A stretch of 9,128 nt of DNA from an uncultured Christensenellaceae bacterium (GCA_910588315.1 CAJUQF010000084.1:1-9128), one strand, 5' to 3'. Shown: positions 1 through 6,952, counted from the first letter of the stretch. Made by a program: numbers and translations. The notes: a model not told the origin generated them from the letters alone.

Positions 1-1801
1 GGGCGCCTATTATGATACGGTGTTTCAATTCGGGAGCGCCGAGCATCGCGTCCGCGACCTTGTCGCATATGAGCTCGGACTTGGGAAGATCGTAGTCGAA
101 AAATACGAGCACGCGCTTGTCGCGATGCTTTTTGAGCAGTTTCATGGCTTGCGCGAACTTGTAATCGCCGCTGCCGCCTATTTCGAACCGCGCCGCAGGC
201 ACGGGCAAGATATGCGTGTTTTCCGCAATGCCCTTGGGCGAACCGGCAAAACGCGCAGCATAATATTTGGTATATCCTTCCTTGGTATGTATGCGCGAGT
301 TGTTTTCGTCGGCTTCCGCCCATGCGTTCATAACACTGTTAAACATGTGCGAAAACGCTTGAGCATATGAGCCGTGACCGCGCGCGTCTTTTATGTACAT
401 ATCGAGCGGCGCGCCGTCGACCGTAGGGCTGCCCGACCTTACGGCGTTGGTAAAATCGACGGTCACTCTCCCGCCCGCAGGTCCGCTGCATTCGACGACG
501 TTTTTCACTTCCGTCATCGGGAAGAAAAAGTAATTATGCACGGTCTTTCGCTTGGCAAGCTTGTTTGGCTGACGTATCATTATCGACCGCAGTACTCCGT
601 TATGATACGCCGCGGACACGCGCGAAAGTACGTCGCTGCGCAATAGCAGTTTGCCGCGCGAGCCGTCGGCAAGCAATTTCGTACCTACTGCCGTATCACC
701 GCGATCGTCCAAAAATCTGTCTATGTAAACGTCGCGATCGTATACCGATAACTCTTCGAACTTTTCGAGTTCGCCCGTCGCGGAAAGATAGCTTTCCAAC
801 TCGGCTTTGTACCGCTGCATGACGACCGTGTATTTAACGCGCCGTATAAACTCGCTGACGTTTGACGCGCCGTAGCGAACCGTATTCTTGTAGTACTCTT
901 TTTCCGTCCGGTACTGTTCGGTGCGGTCGGCGTCGTCCTTCTCTTCGAAATCGCTCGGTATGCCGCCTTTACAGCGAACGAAGTACCATAGCCGAAACAT
1001 GTTTTCGAGATTGCCGGAGTGCGGCGTCGCGGTAAGGAGCAGGCAGTACGCCGCGCCCGCGCGCTTTTTTGTCTGCATCATTTCGGACAGCAGCCGCATC
1101 GCGCCGGCATATTTGCCAATGTCCTCGCAAAGATGATGCGCCTCGTCCACGACGATTATATCGACGAGAAAGTCGCGCTCGTAATTCCACTGTGCGAAAA
1201 TATCGGCGTCGACTATCAAAGGACGCTTGGGCCTAACGAATTTGCCCGACTTGACCACGCCCGTTTTGCCGAGCACTTCGCGGAGCGACGGGAAATCGTC
1301 GCCGGTTTTAGCGACCTTGTACAAAACGTCTTTGCCCATGCCGAACTTGTTTTCGAGCACGTCTACCCAGGTATTGAATACCTGATCGGGCGCGACTATC
1401 ATCAGCGACTTCATCTTGCCGCGCACGGCAAGTTCGCTCAGTATAACGCCGGCCTCGAAAGTTTTGCCGCTGCCCACAACGTCCGCGAGCAAGCCGAACC
1501 CGCGCAGTTCGCGCAAAAACCTTTCGGCAGACTCGCTCTGGTGCGACAGTATCACGTCGCCGCCCTCGCCGTGGATATCGCCGTCGTGCGCTATCCCGAA
1601 CGCCGACCGTTCGCTCGGCTTGCGATAGTTATCCCCGTCGATTATGAGCGCATGAAAATCGTCGTGGCTGTCAAGCGGCTCGATATCCTTTTGCGCCGTT
1701 GCGACCGCGTGCGTAAACTTCTTTTTGTATTGGAGATTGCTGCGCTGTCCGTCGGCGGAAAACGCGCCGTCTCTGAATGTTATCTTGAATTTGTCGCTCA
1801 T
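1..1801 (-). CDS. SNF2/RapA-type DEAH-box helicase-like ATPase, C-terminus cut by window edge
   Basis: This reading frame is open from an ATG at 1801 to the window edge: 600 whole codons with no stop. Superfamily 2 ATPase motifs appear in order. A Q-like segment (SHQSESAERFL, about 86-96) is followed by Walker A motif I (LLADVVGSGKTFEAG, about 104-118, Lys113), a strand and loop (LMIVAPDQVFNTW, 133-145), the DEAH box (IIVVDEAHHL, 215-224), motif III (LLLTATPHSG, 254-263), an IMIRQ segment near 407-411 as in SNF2 proteins, and the start of the second RecA lobe (RVLVFFDYD, 563-571). The wording of motifs I and III is closest to the bacterial RapA/HepA branch of SNF2 proteins, which translocate on DNA or remodel protein-nucleic acid complexes without classical unwinding. 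The start follows AAAGGG at 1808-1813 with a 6-base gap. The gene lies 12 bases after the Hsp70-like gene and is surely cotranscribed with it. Motifs V and VI should lie beyond position 1. The stretch between the lobes, about 300 residues, is long. The family call is firm; the cellular role is unknown. Confidence 0.9.
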   Translation of the reverse strand, partial: MSDKFKITFRDGAFSADGQRSNLQYKKKFTHAVATAQKDIEPLDSHDDFHALIIDGDNYRKPSERSAFGIAHDGDIHGEGGDVILSHQSESAERFLRELRGFGLLADVVGSGKTFEAGVILSELAVRGKMKSLMIVAPDQVFNTWVDVLENKFGMGKDVLYKVAKTGDDFPSLREVLGKTGVVKSGKFVRPKRPLIVDADIFAQWNYERDFLVDIIVVDEAHHLCEDIGKYAGAMRLLSEMMQTKKRAGAAYCLLLTATPHSGNLENMFRLWYFVRCKGGIPSDFEEKDDADRTEQYRTEKEYYKNTVRYGASNVSEFIRRVKYTVVMQRYKAELESYLSATGELEKFEELSVYDRDVYIDRFLDDRGDTAVGTKLLADGSRGKLLLRSDVLSRVSAAYHNGVLRSIMIRQPNKLAKRKTVHNYFFFPMTEVKNVVECSGPAGGRVTVDFTNAVRSGSPTVDGAPLDMYIKDARGHGSYAQAFSHMFNSVMNAWAEADENNSRIHTKEGYTKYYAARFAGSPKGIAENTHILPVPAARFEIGGSGDYKFAQAMKLLKKHRDKRVLVFFDYDLPKSELICDKVADAMLGAPELKHRIIIGA

Positions 1802-1807
1802 ATAATG

Positions 1808-1813
1808 CCCTTT
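1808..1813 (-). promoter_or_regulatory. Ribosome binding site of the SNF2-like gene
   Basis: AAAGGG on the minus strand begins directly after the TAA stop of the Hsp70-like gene (1814-1816) and sits 6 bases before the ATG at 1801. It supports that start and suggests coupled translation of the two genes. Confidence 0.6.
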
Positions 1814-3850
1814 TTAAGTCAACTGCGTTTCGAGTTCGAACTTGAAATCTATGTCCTTTTTGAAAACGGTCTCGCGCGACCCCGCTTGCTTGAACACGCC
1901 GTCTATCCGTCCGGGTTCGAGATATTCCACCACGGTGTATTGCCGAGCGTTTCTTCGCCTGTCGTTGCTGGCGAACGCACGCGCAAAACCGTCGCCGTCG
2001 ATATCTACGCCTATAGACAAATATACTTCCTGAAATACCTTAACGCAAATGCCTTTATAGAAATACTTGGCTTTCGCGCCGACGTCCATGTTCTCGATAC
2101 TGCCGTTCAAAATCCTGAGTCCGACGTTGCTCTCCAATTTTTTTAACAGCGTCTTGTTCTCGGTATCTACTACGAGCAGGTTTTCGCCGCGCGAATTGAA
2201 ATACGTTATGGTCGGCGCTTTACGGCAATGCCGGATATCTTCGGCAGAGAAAAACGTACTCATTATGTGCATGGGCGCAGACTCGGAAGAATCCGTGCCG
2301 GTCGTTATGCCGTGCTTGTCGGTGTCCTTTGGTACGCTGTACACTATCCCTGTAGTCGGGATCTTGGTCTGCTTGTCGACAAGCACTTTAAAGAACGGTA
2401 CCGACTTACCCGTCTCGGCGGTTCTGAACAGTCTGACACCGTAAGTGAGCGCTATTACCGTATCGACGGTCAAGCCGTAAAGCGACGATACGGCGCAGCC
2501 TATCGCGGGAGAATACAATGCGTCCTCGTGCGCGAGAATATCGAACCCGTCGTCATTATTTCGTGCGTCGAGTTCGGTCTCGAACGTTCCCACGCTCACG
2601 CCGAGCGGTGCCATTTGTGCGCGTATGTAATCGACAAGCCCGTAAGTCTCGACCGGTCCGCCCGTCAAAAATATGCTTTTCGTATCGGCATTTATCGGGC
2701 GCATCAGTTCGCTCTTTATATAATCGGCAAGATCGCGCGCAAACCCGATGTTCGATTTTATTCCCAAACATCCGCAAAACTGTTCGCGCGTAATGTAACG
2801 CTGGATCAACAGATCGCGCGCCGCGGAGATCGGTACGCCCGACCGGAACGCGCGGCTCTCGTATATCGGCATGCCGAGAATTATCTTCGCCGATTTGATG
2901 TCTTTGACGAATAGGTACTGCTTGGTATTGAGCGCCGATTCGGCGATATGCCCCGCCTCGCCGGCTGACGGCCGCCCCATCGTCTCGCGACGCGCCATGG
3001 TCTCGTCGATAAACTGCGCGACCGTGTCGTCTATGTCCTTGCCGCCGAGCGCTATGGGCGGATTATGACCGTCCACGCCGTCGACTGAGATACCGCCGCC
3101 GTTGAACGATACTTTGACGAGCGACGTCCGTTCTTCGCCGATATTGAAGATTATCGCCCGCTCGCCGCTGACGAGCTTACCGGAATACCTTGCATACGCG
3201 CACAACGCTTTCGCCATGCTTTGATACATAGACAGACTGCGCCCGAACGCGCGTTCCACGAGCCGTTTCAGTTCGAGCTTGTACTCGCCGTCCGCAAACT
3301 GCGGATATACGAGACACGGGATCACGTCGTATTCTTCGCCGTCGAACAGGATATCGAGCCGACGAATTATAACGTCGTGTACGTATTCGAAAAACCGTTC
3401 GCATATGTCGCTCGGACTCTCGTCGCATACAAACGTGCGATCGAGCCGGTGCGCTCTGTCCATGTCGGCAGTCAACACCTCGCGAACGGGAAAATAGAAC
3501 TTGGGAAACTCGGCGTAATCGAAATAATATTTGCGGTTAACGGCACGCACTTCATCGCTTGCGGCAGGCTCCAAAAGCCGCAGCAGATCGCGGATCTTGA
3601 CAACGGTAATAAACGGCTTATCACCCACCGAGTTCACCTCGTCGCCGTACAGCCATTCGTTTTCTTCGACATCGTAATACGCCACGGCGGGTATAGCCGT
3701 CATGCCGAGCGGATCGCCTACTATCTTACCGACTTTCTCTTTCCCGTCCGTTGTGTACGCGTACGCTATCTTTATCGTGTCGCTGCCCGGATCGAGCGCG
3801 ACGTGTACATGTGTTGCCGCCATTCTTAACCGTGTTTTCCTCAGCCTCAT
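1814..3850 (-). CDS. Divergent Hsp70 (DnaK-like) ATPase with nucleotide- and substrate-binding regions
   Basis: This is a 678-residue actin-fold ATPase of the Hsp70 type. The phosphate-1 loop is HVALDPGSDTIKIAYAY (15-31), against IGIDLGTTNS in DnaK. Phosphate-2 is AIIFNIGEERTSLVKVSF (232-249), where Asn replaces the usual Asp and the GGGT turn is changed. GGKDIDDTVAQFI (269-281) matches the DnaK GGxDFD element, SAKIIL (320-325) matches the 'AEKAKIELS' helix, and SIFLTGGPVETYGLVDYI (392-409) is the adenosine motif. ALYSPAIGCAVSSLYGL (444-460) ends the ATPase domain. After it, TYGVRLFR...VDKQTKIPTTGIVYSVP (469-507) resembles the start of the DnaK beta substrate-binding domain. No helical lid or GGxP-type tail is evident. 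An alternative start at Met10 (3823) would place the first beta strand as in DnaK, and neither start has a strong ribosome binding site: a GAGG lies about 14 bases before Met10. A consensus promoter lies just upstream, and the SNF2-like ATPase follows after 12 bases. Its clients and function are not predictable; chaperone activity is inferred from family only. Confidence 0.88.
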   Translation of the reverse strand: MRLRKTRLRMAATHVHVALDPGSDTIKIAYAYTTDGKEKVGKIVGDPLGMTAIPAVAYYDVEENEWLYGDEVNSVGDKPFITVVKIRDLLRLLEPAASDEVRAVNRKYYFDYAEFPKFYFPVREVLTADMDRAHRLDRTFVCDESPSDICERFFEYVHDVIIRRLDILFDGEEYDVIPCLVYPQFADGEYKLELKRLVERAFGRSLSMYQSMAKALCAYARYSGKLVSGERAIIFNIGEERTSLVKVSFNGGGISVDGVDGHNPPIALGGKDIDDTVAQFIDETMARRETMGRPSAGEAGHIAESALNTKQYLFVKDIKSAKIILGMPIYESRAFRSGVPISAARDLLIQRYITREQFCGCLGIKSNIGFARDLADYIKSELMRPINADTKSIFLTGGPVETYGLVDYIRAQMAPLGVSVGTFETELDARNNDDGFDILAHEDALYSPAIGCAVSSLYGLTVDTVIALTYGVRLFRTAETGKSVPFFKVLVDKQTKIPTTGIVYSVPKDTDKHGITTGTDSSESAPMHIMSTFFSAEDIRHCRKAPTITYFNSRGENLLVVDTENKTLLKKLESNVGLRILNGSIENMDVGAKAKYFYKGICVKVFQEVYLSIGVDIDGDGFARAFASNDRRRNARQYTVVEYLEPGRIDGVFKQAGSRETVFKKDIDFKFELETQLT

Positions 3851-3883
3851 ACAGTCGAAAACTTTACATATTCATACACATAA

Positions 3884-3913
3884 ATTATATCACTATTGCA
3901 ATTACCGTGTCAA
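3884..3913 (-). promoter_or_regulatory. Consensus sigma-70/sigma-A promoter for the Hsp70-SNF2 pair
   Basis: Reading leftwards, a perfect TTGACA (-35, at 3908-3913) is followed after 18 bases by a perfect TATAAT (-10, at 3884-3889). The predicted RNA start is near 3877. That leaves a leader of about 26 bases to the ATG at 3850, or about 53 to the alternative start at 3823. No inverted repeat of the CIRCE heat-shock operator type is visible around it, so housekeeping rather than HrcA-type heat control is suggested. Confidence 0.75.
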
Positions 3914-4016
3914 CCCGTGTATCGTTTGCCAAGATTAGATTTCGATTAGAATAGACTGTGAAAATTTTAATAATCTTGCACAAAAAACAATAATATAGAA
4001 CGATGTAAAACAATTG

Positions 4017-4042
4017 GATTTCTCGACAAGCTCGAAATGACA
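4017..4042. repeat. Small palindromic GTCATTTCGAG...GAGAAATC-type element
   Basis: On the minus strand this reads GTCATTTCGAGC, a short centre, then GAGAAATC, an imperfect inverted repeat in which ATTTC pairs with GAAAT. Similar short elements occur between genes in many bacterial genomes, from general memory rather than any search. There is a single copy in this window, so calling it a repeat family member is inference. Confidence 0.4.
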
Positions 4043-4080
4043 CAACGAGTTGTAGTTGAGATCTTTTAACCGTAAACATT

Positions 4081-4236
4081 ATTGTTGTGCAATTCGTAGG
4101 GAACGACGCCTCGGCGTTCCGTTTATTATCCCAAAGCAATTTTGTTGCGTAATTCGTAGGGCGCCACCCTTGACCGCCGTTTCTCGGATTATTGCTTTAC
4201 CACAAGCGGAGCGCATGGGTCTGCGCTCCCTACGAA
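4081..4236. repeat. Intergenic compound hairpin repeat, copy A
   Basis: The copy is bounded by a 9-base terminal inverted repeat, TTCGTAGGG at 4093-4101 and CCCTACGAA at 4228-4236. It contains three modules. A hairpin has arms GGAACG (4100-4105) and CGTTCC (4115-4120). A second TTCGTAGGG opens a GGCG...CGCC module (4160-4178). A perfect 8-bp hairpin has GGAGCGCA (4208-4215) and TGCGCTCC (4222-4229). Positions 4085-4198 match copy C (4515-4628) with three mismatches. No protein is encoded; it resembles REP- or MITE-like intergenic elements. Confidence 0.8.
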
Positions 4237-4321
4237 CATCGATTCGATTAATATTTTCTTCCGGAATATCGTTGCGGTTATATTACGTTTTATTTCCCAT
4301 TACCTATCGTAACGAGATTAC

Positions 4322-4478
4322 ATTGCGTAATTCGTAGGGAACGACGCTCGGCGTTCCGTTTATTATCGTAAAGTAATTTTGTTGTGTAATTCGTAGGGCA
4401 GGCAGACCCTTGCCTGCCGCTCCATTGTTTATTGCCACGCAACTGCGGAGCGCATGGAGGGCTAAAGCTCCCTACAAA
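4322..4478. repeat. Intergenic compound hairpin repeat, copy B
   Basis: This copy has the same order of modules as copy A. TTCGTAGGG begins at 4331 with the GGAACG/CGTTCC hairpin. A second GTAGGG follows, and then a different middle module: a perfect 8-bp hairpin GGCAGGCA (4397-4404) and TGCCTGCC (4411-4418) with a 6-base loop. A GGAGCGCAT block follows, and the copy ends in CCCTACAAA (4470-4478). The middle hairpin differs from copies A and C while the flanks are conserved, so modules appear to be swapped within a common frame. Confidence 0.75.
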
Positions 4479-4514
4479 CGTCTTTCTATTATTGTTTTAC
4501 GGTAAGCAATTTCA

Positions 4515-4670
4515 TTGTGCAATTTGTAGGGAACGACGCCTCGGCGTTCCGTTTATTATCCCAAAGCAATTTTGTTGTGTAATTCGTAGGGCGCCACCCT
4601 TGACCGCCGCTTCTCGGATTATTGCTTTGCCACAGCGGAACGCAACGAGGTCTAAAGCTCCACTCGAATA
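4515..4670. repeat. Intergenic compound hairpin repeat, copy C
   Basis: The first two modules are almost identical to copy A at a fixed offset of 430 bases, differing at 4525, 4578 and 4610 within 114 bases. The third module is decayed: the GGAGCGCA/TGCGCTCC hairpin is replaced by a GGAACGCAACGAGG stretch and the terminal CCCTACGAA has become CCACTCGAA. This looks like a recent duplication of part of the unit, or conversion between copies A and C. Confidence 0.75.
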
Positions 4671-4735
4671 TCGATTCCGTTTTTGCTTACGGGAAAACAT
4701 CTTTACTACATATTCCATGAATAAATATCTGCACA

Positions 4736-4765
4736 ATAAAAAGCGGGCGTTTGAACGCGCTCGCC
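4736..4765 (-). terminator. Intrinsic terminator of the lipoprotein operon
   Basis: Downstream of the TAA at 4801-4803, the minus strand has a GC-rich imperfect inverted repeat: GGCGAGCG(CG)TT, a two-base loop, then AACGCCCGC (4743-4765). A run of five T follows (4738-4742). Position, GC-rich stem and T-run are those of a Rho-independent terminator. The stem has one mismatch and a small bulge. Confidence 0.7.
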
Positions 4766-4800
4766 TTCTATTGTATATGTGCGTACGTTTACCCTATCGT

Positions 4801-6939
4801 TTACTCGACGGACGTGTAAGTTTCGTTCTCGTCGATGACGATATCGGATATCACGGTCCCTGCGCAATCCGCGTATATGCCTATGTATCCGCCATTAAAG
4901 CCCTTGTTTAACTGTTGCTGTCCGACATACTCGCCGTCGATAAAGTAATACACCATATCCTTTTCGCTGTCCCAAACGAACTTCAAATCGTACGTTTTGG
5001 TAAAATCGGTCAAGATGTTTGCTATCTTCGTCGAGTCCTGCCAAGCAAACGCGCCGTTATCCTTGGAGAACACCAGATAATCGTTCCATCTGTCTCTGCC
5101 GCAGACATAAAACTTGCCCGTGTTGTGCGCGGCGTCCAAAGTATCCGCGCCGAACAGTATACCGCTCGCGACAGAAAAAGTATATTCATTGCTCTCGACT
5201 TTGAGCTTAAACGACACGCTCCCGCCCGAGAACGTTCTGTTTTTGAACATTAGGAACTGAGAACCTTTCATTGCCGTAAACGATGCGCTCTCACCCGTTC
5301 CCGTTATCTTCCAATTTGTGGAATCACCCTCGGTAAACTTATATTCGTCCGTCTCCGTTACGATTTCCGGCGGGGTAAACTTCTCGGTTTCATCGATGAC
5401 GATATCGGATATCACCGTTCCCGCACAATCGGCGTATATGCCGATACGATCGCCTTTAAAACCTTTGTCGAGCTGTTGTTTGCCCACATACACGCCATCG
5501 ATAAAGTAATACACCAGATCCTTTTCGCTATCCCATACGAACTTCAGATCATATGTTTTTCCGAGCACATTGAGCGCGAATGCGATCTTGGTCGAGTCTT
5601 CCCAAGCGAACGTGCCGCCCGTTCTCGAACACATTACGAGATCCTTCCATTTATCCCGGCCGACGCAGTAAAAACTTCCGGCAGCGTGCGTCGAATCAAT
5701 GGAATCCGCCGCAAAAACGACACCGTTTACAAGCGCTTTCGAATAATCGTTGGTTTCGTCTTTGAGCTTGAACGACAAGCTCCCGCCCGAGAACGTTCTG
5801 TTCTTGAACATGAGCATCTGCGAACTTTTCTTAGCCGTAAACGACGCGCTCGCGCCCGTTCCCGTTATATCCCAATTAGTGGAATCGCCTTCGGTAAACT
5901 TATACTCGTCCGTCTCGTTCGTGATCTCGAACGTCTCGTTCTCGTCTATTACGATATCGGAAATAATTACGCCGGCATGATCGGCATACAATCCGATATA
6001 GCTGCCTTTAAATCCTTTATCGAGCTGCTGTTTACCCGCATACTCGCCGTCGATAAAGTAATACACCAGATCCTTTTCGCTATCCCATACGAACTTCAGA
6101 TCATATGTTTTTCCGAGTTCGGTCAAAGTGTTCGCTATCTTCGTCGAGTCCTGCCACTTAAACGCGCCGTTGTCCTTGGAAAATACGAGATAATCGTTCC
6201 ATCTGTCTCTGCCGCAGACATAAAACTTGCCCGTGTTGTGCGCGGCGTCCAAAGTATCCGCGCCGAATACTATTCCGTCCGCGACCGAATACGTAAAATC
6301 GTTATTTTCGGTCTTTAGTTTGAACGACACGCTCCCGCCCGCAAAACGCAGTTTATTGAACATCAGATACTGCGACGAGTTTTGAGATTCGAACGAAACG
6401 ACCCCGTTCGCCTCCGTTATGTTCCAACTGTATTCGTCGCCGTATGTATAACGATAATCTTCTTCGGGTTCGTCGGGTACATCCGGAACATCAGGGATGT
6501 CCGGAACGTCCGGTTTATCCGGATCGTCCGGAGTCGGTTCGGGCGGACGCTCGTTGACCGTAACGGTAAACGCCGTTTTTCGCGTCACGGCGCCGCGCAC
6601 GCATGTGACCGTCAAATATTGCGTACCCGCTTTTTCCTTGTCATATCCGCTCACCATATCGGCCGTAACGGATATGTCTTCGCTGCTTTCGTCGTCGAAC
6701 TTCAACGTGAGTTCCATGCCGTCGACTTCGAATTCTTCTCCTACGACGTACACCGTTTTTGTCGGCATCGTCTTTATCGATATACCCGTTAACGTAACGA
6801 CGGGCGGATCTTCCTGTTTGCCGTCATCTTCGTTACCGCCGCTCGGCGCACTGCCGCAAGCGGTAAATACCGACAACACTATCGCGAGCAACATTGCAAG
6901 AATTGAGTGAATGCCCGTTCTATTCAGTCGTTTCATCAT
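4801..6939 (-). CDS. Surface lipoprotein: Big_3 Ig-like domain plus three tandem jelly-roll (LamG-like) modules
   Basis: This 712-residue protein has a lipoprotein signal peptide: a basic start (KRLNR), a hydrophobic core (about 12-24) and lipobox FTAC with Cys28, so it should be anchored to the outer face of the membrane. A Big_3-type domain follows (about 48-130, with SGYDKEKAGTQYLTVTC and a closing FTVTV), then an Asp-Pro linker (132-161). Three homologous modules span about 162-335, 343-518 and 530-706. Each has SF(K)L strands, FYxxGRDxW, a Trp-x-Asp-Ser-Thr-Lys-Ile segment, KTYDLKFVWDSEKD, VYYFIDGxY and SDIVID. This is the pattern of a concanavalin/LamG-like beta-sandwich, often carbohydrate-binding; ligand unknown. 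No catalytic domain is seen. TAAGGAG at 6944-6950 lies 4 bases before the first ATG and 7 before the next, so Met2 (6936) is the likelier start. The gene starts 13 bases after the SGNH hydrolase gene. Confidence 0.9.
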   Translation of the reverse strand: MMKRLNRTGIHSILAMLLAIVLSVFTACGSAPSGGNEDDGKQEDPPVVTLTGISIKTMPTKTVYVVGEEFEVDGMELTLKFDDESSEDISVTADMVSGYDKEKAGTQYLTVTCVRGAVTRKTAFTVTVNERPPEPTPDDPDKPDVPDIPDVPDVPDEPEEDYRYTYGDEYSWNITEANGVVSFESQNSSQYLMFNKLRFAGGSVSFKLKTENNDFTYSVADGIVFGADTLDAAHNTGKFYVCGRDRWNDYLVFSKDNGAFKWQDSTKIANTLTELGKTYDLKFVWDSEKDLVYYFIDGEYAGKQQLDKGFKGSYIGLYADHAGVIISDIVIDENETFEITNETDEYKFTEGDSTNWDITGTGASASFTAKKSSQMLMFKNRTFSGGSLSFKLKDETNDYSKALVNGVVFAADSIDSTHAAGSFYCVGRDKWKDLVMCSRTGGTFAWEDSTKIAFALNVLGKTYDLKFVWDSEKDLVYYFIDGVYVGKQQLDKGFKGDRIGIYADCAGTVISDIVIDETEKFTPPEIVTETDEYKFTEGDSTNWKITGTGESASFTAMKGSQFLMFKNRTFSGGSVSFKLKVESNEYTFSVASGILFGADTLDAAHNTGKFYVCGRDRWNDYLVFSKDNGAFAWQDSTKIANILTDFTKTYDLKFVWDSEKDMVYYFIDGEYVGQQQLNKGFNGGYIGIYADCAGTVISDIVIDENETYTSVE
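5075..5154. repeat. 80-bp exact direct repeat within the lipoprotein gene (second copy at 6188-6267)
   Basis: Positions 5075-5154 and 6188-6267 are identical, 1113 bases apart. They encode the FGADTLDAAHNTGKFYVCGR to LVFS block of modules 3 and 1. Module 2 is clearly diverged here, so module 1 shares this block with module 3 and the next block with module 2. Confidence 0.85.
5498..5565. repeat. 68-bp exact direct repeat within the lipoprotein gene (second copy at 6050-6117)
   Basis: Positions 5498-5565 and 6050-6117 are identical base for base, 552 bases apart. They encode the LGKTYDLKFVWDSEKDLVYYFID block of modules 2 and 1. Module 3 has the same block with silent and coding differences. 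Confidence 0.85.
6460..6546 (-). repeat. Short tandem repeat encoding the Pro-Asp linker of the lipoprotein
   Basis: A degenerate period of about 9 bases, built on a TCCGGA-like core, encodes repeated PDV, PDI, PDK and PDE tripeptides (residues about 132-160). It is an extended, acidic linker between the Big_3 domain and the first jelly-roll module. Such tracts are prone to length change by slippage. Confidence 0.65.
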
Positions 6940-6943
6940 TTAT

Positions 6944-6950
6944 CTCCTTA
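6944..6950 (-). promoter_or_regulatory. Strong ribosome binding site of the lipoprotein gene
   Basis: TAAGGAG on the minus strand lies in the 13-base gap between the two genes. Its distance to the second of two adjacent ATG codons (7 bases, start at 6936) is better than to the first (4 bases). Confidence 0.8.
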
Positions 6951-6952
6951 TT

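Larger units (their letters stand above)
3851..4800. other. Gene-free region between the two operons
   Basis: About 950 bases without a credible gene. The reading frames here run through the hairpin repeats and lack a family resemblance or ribosome binding site. It contains, from right to left, the terminator of the lipoprotein operon, repeat copies C, B and A, the small palindrome at 4017-4042, and the promoter for the Hsp70-like gene. The stretches 4237-4321 and 3914-4016 are AT-rich and I see nothing specific in them. No tRNA, rRNA or CRISPR repeat is present. Confidence 0.7.

Noticed and set aside
1019..2146. Long plus-strand open frame of 375 codons
   Set aside because: It lies antisense across both the SNF2-like and Hsp70-like genes and runs over their junction. 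Its product is rich in Arg, Ala and Val without any domain, and the opposite strand carries unmistakable motifs. It is a codon-bias shadow.
3851..3920. CIRCE/HrcA heat-shock operator ahead of the Hsp70-like gene
   Set aside because: No TTAGCACTC-N9-GAGTGCTAA-like inverted repeat is present near the promoter.
4081..4670. CRISPR array
   Set aside because: There are only three units of about 155 bp with internal palindromes, unequal spacing and diverged modules. There are no short uniform repeats with unique spacers and no cas genes.
4432..4911. Plus-strand open frame of 159 codons through the intergenic repeats
   Set aside because: It begins inside repeat copy B, passes through copy C and the terminator, and ends inside the lipoprotein gene in antisense. 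Its sequence is translated repeat DNA.
5476..6318. Plus-strand open frame of 280 codons with internal repeats
   Set aside because: It is the reverse complement of the repeated jelly-roll modules of the lipoprotein; its internal repetition only mirrors theirs. There is no ribosome binding site or recognisable domain.
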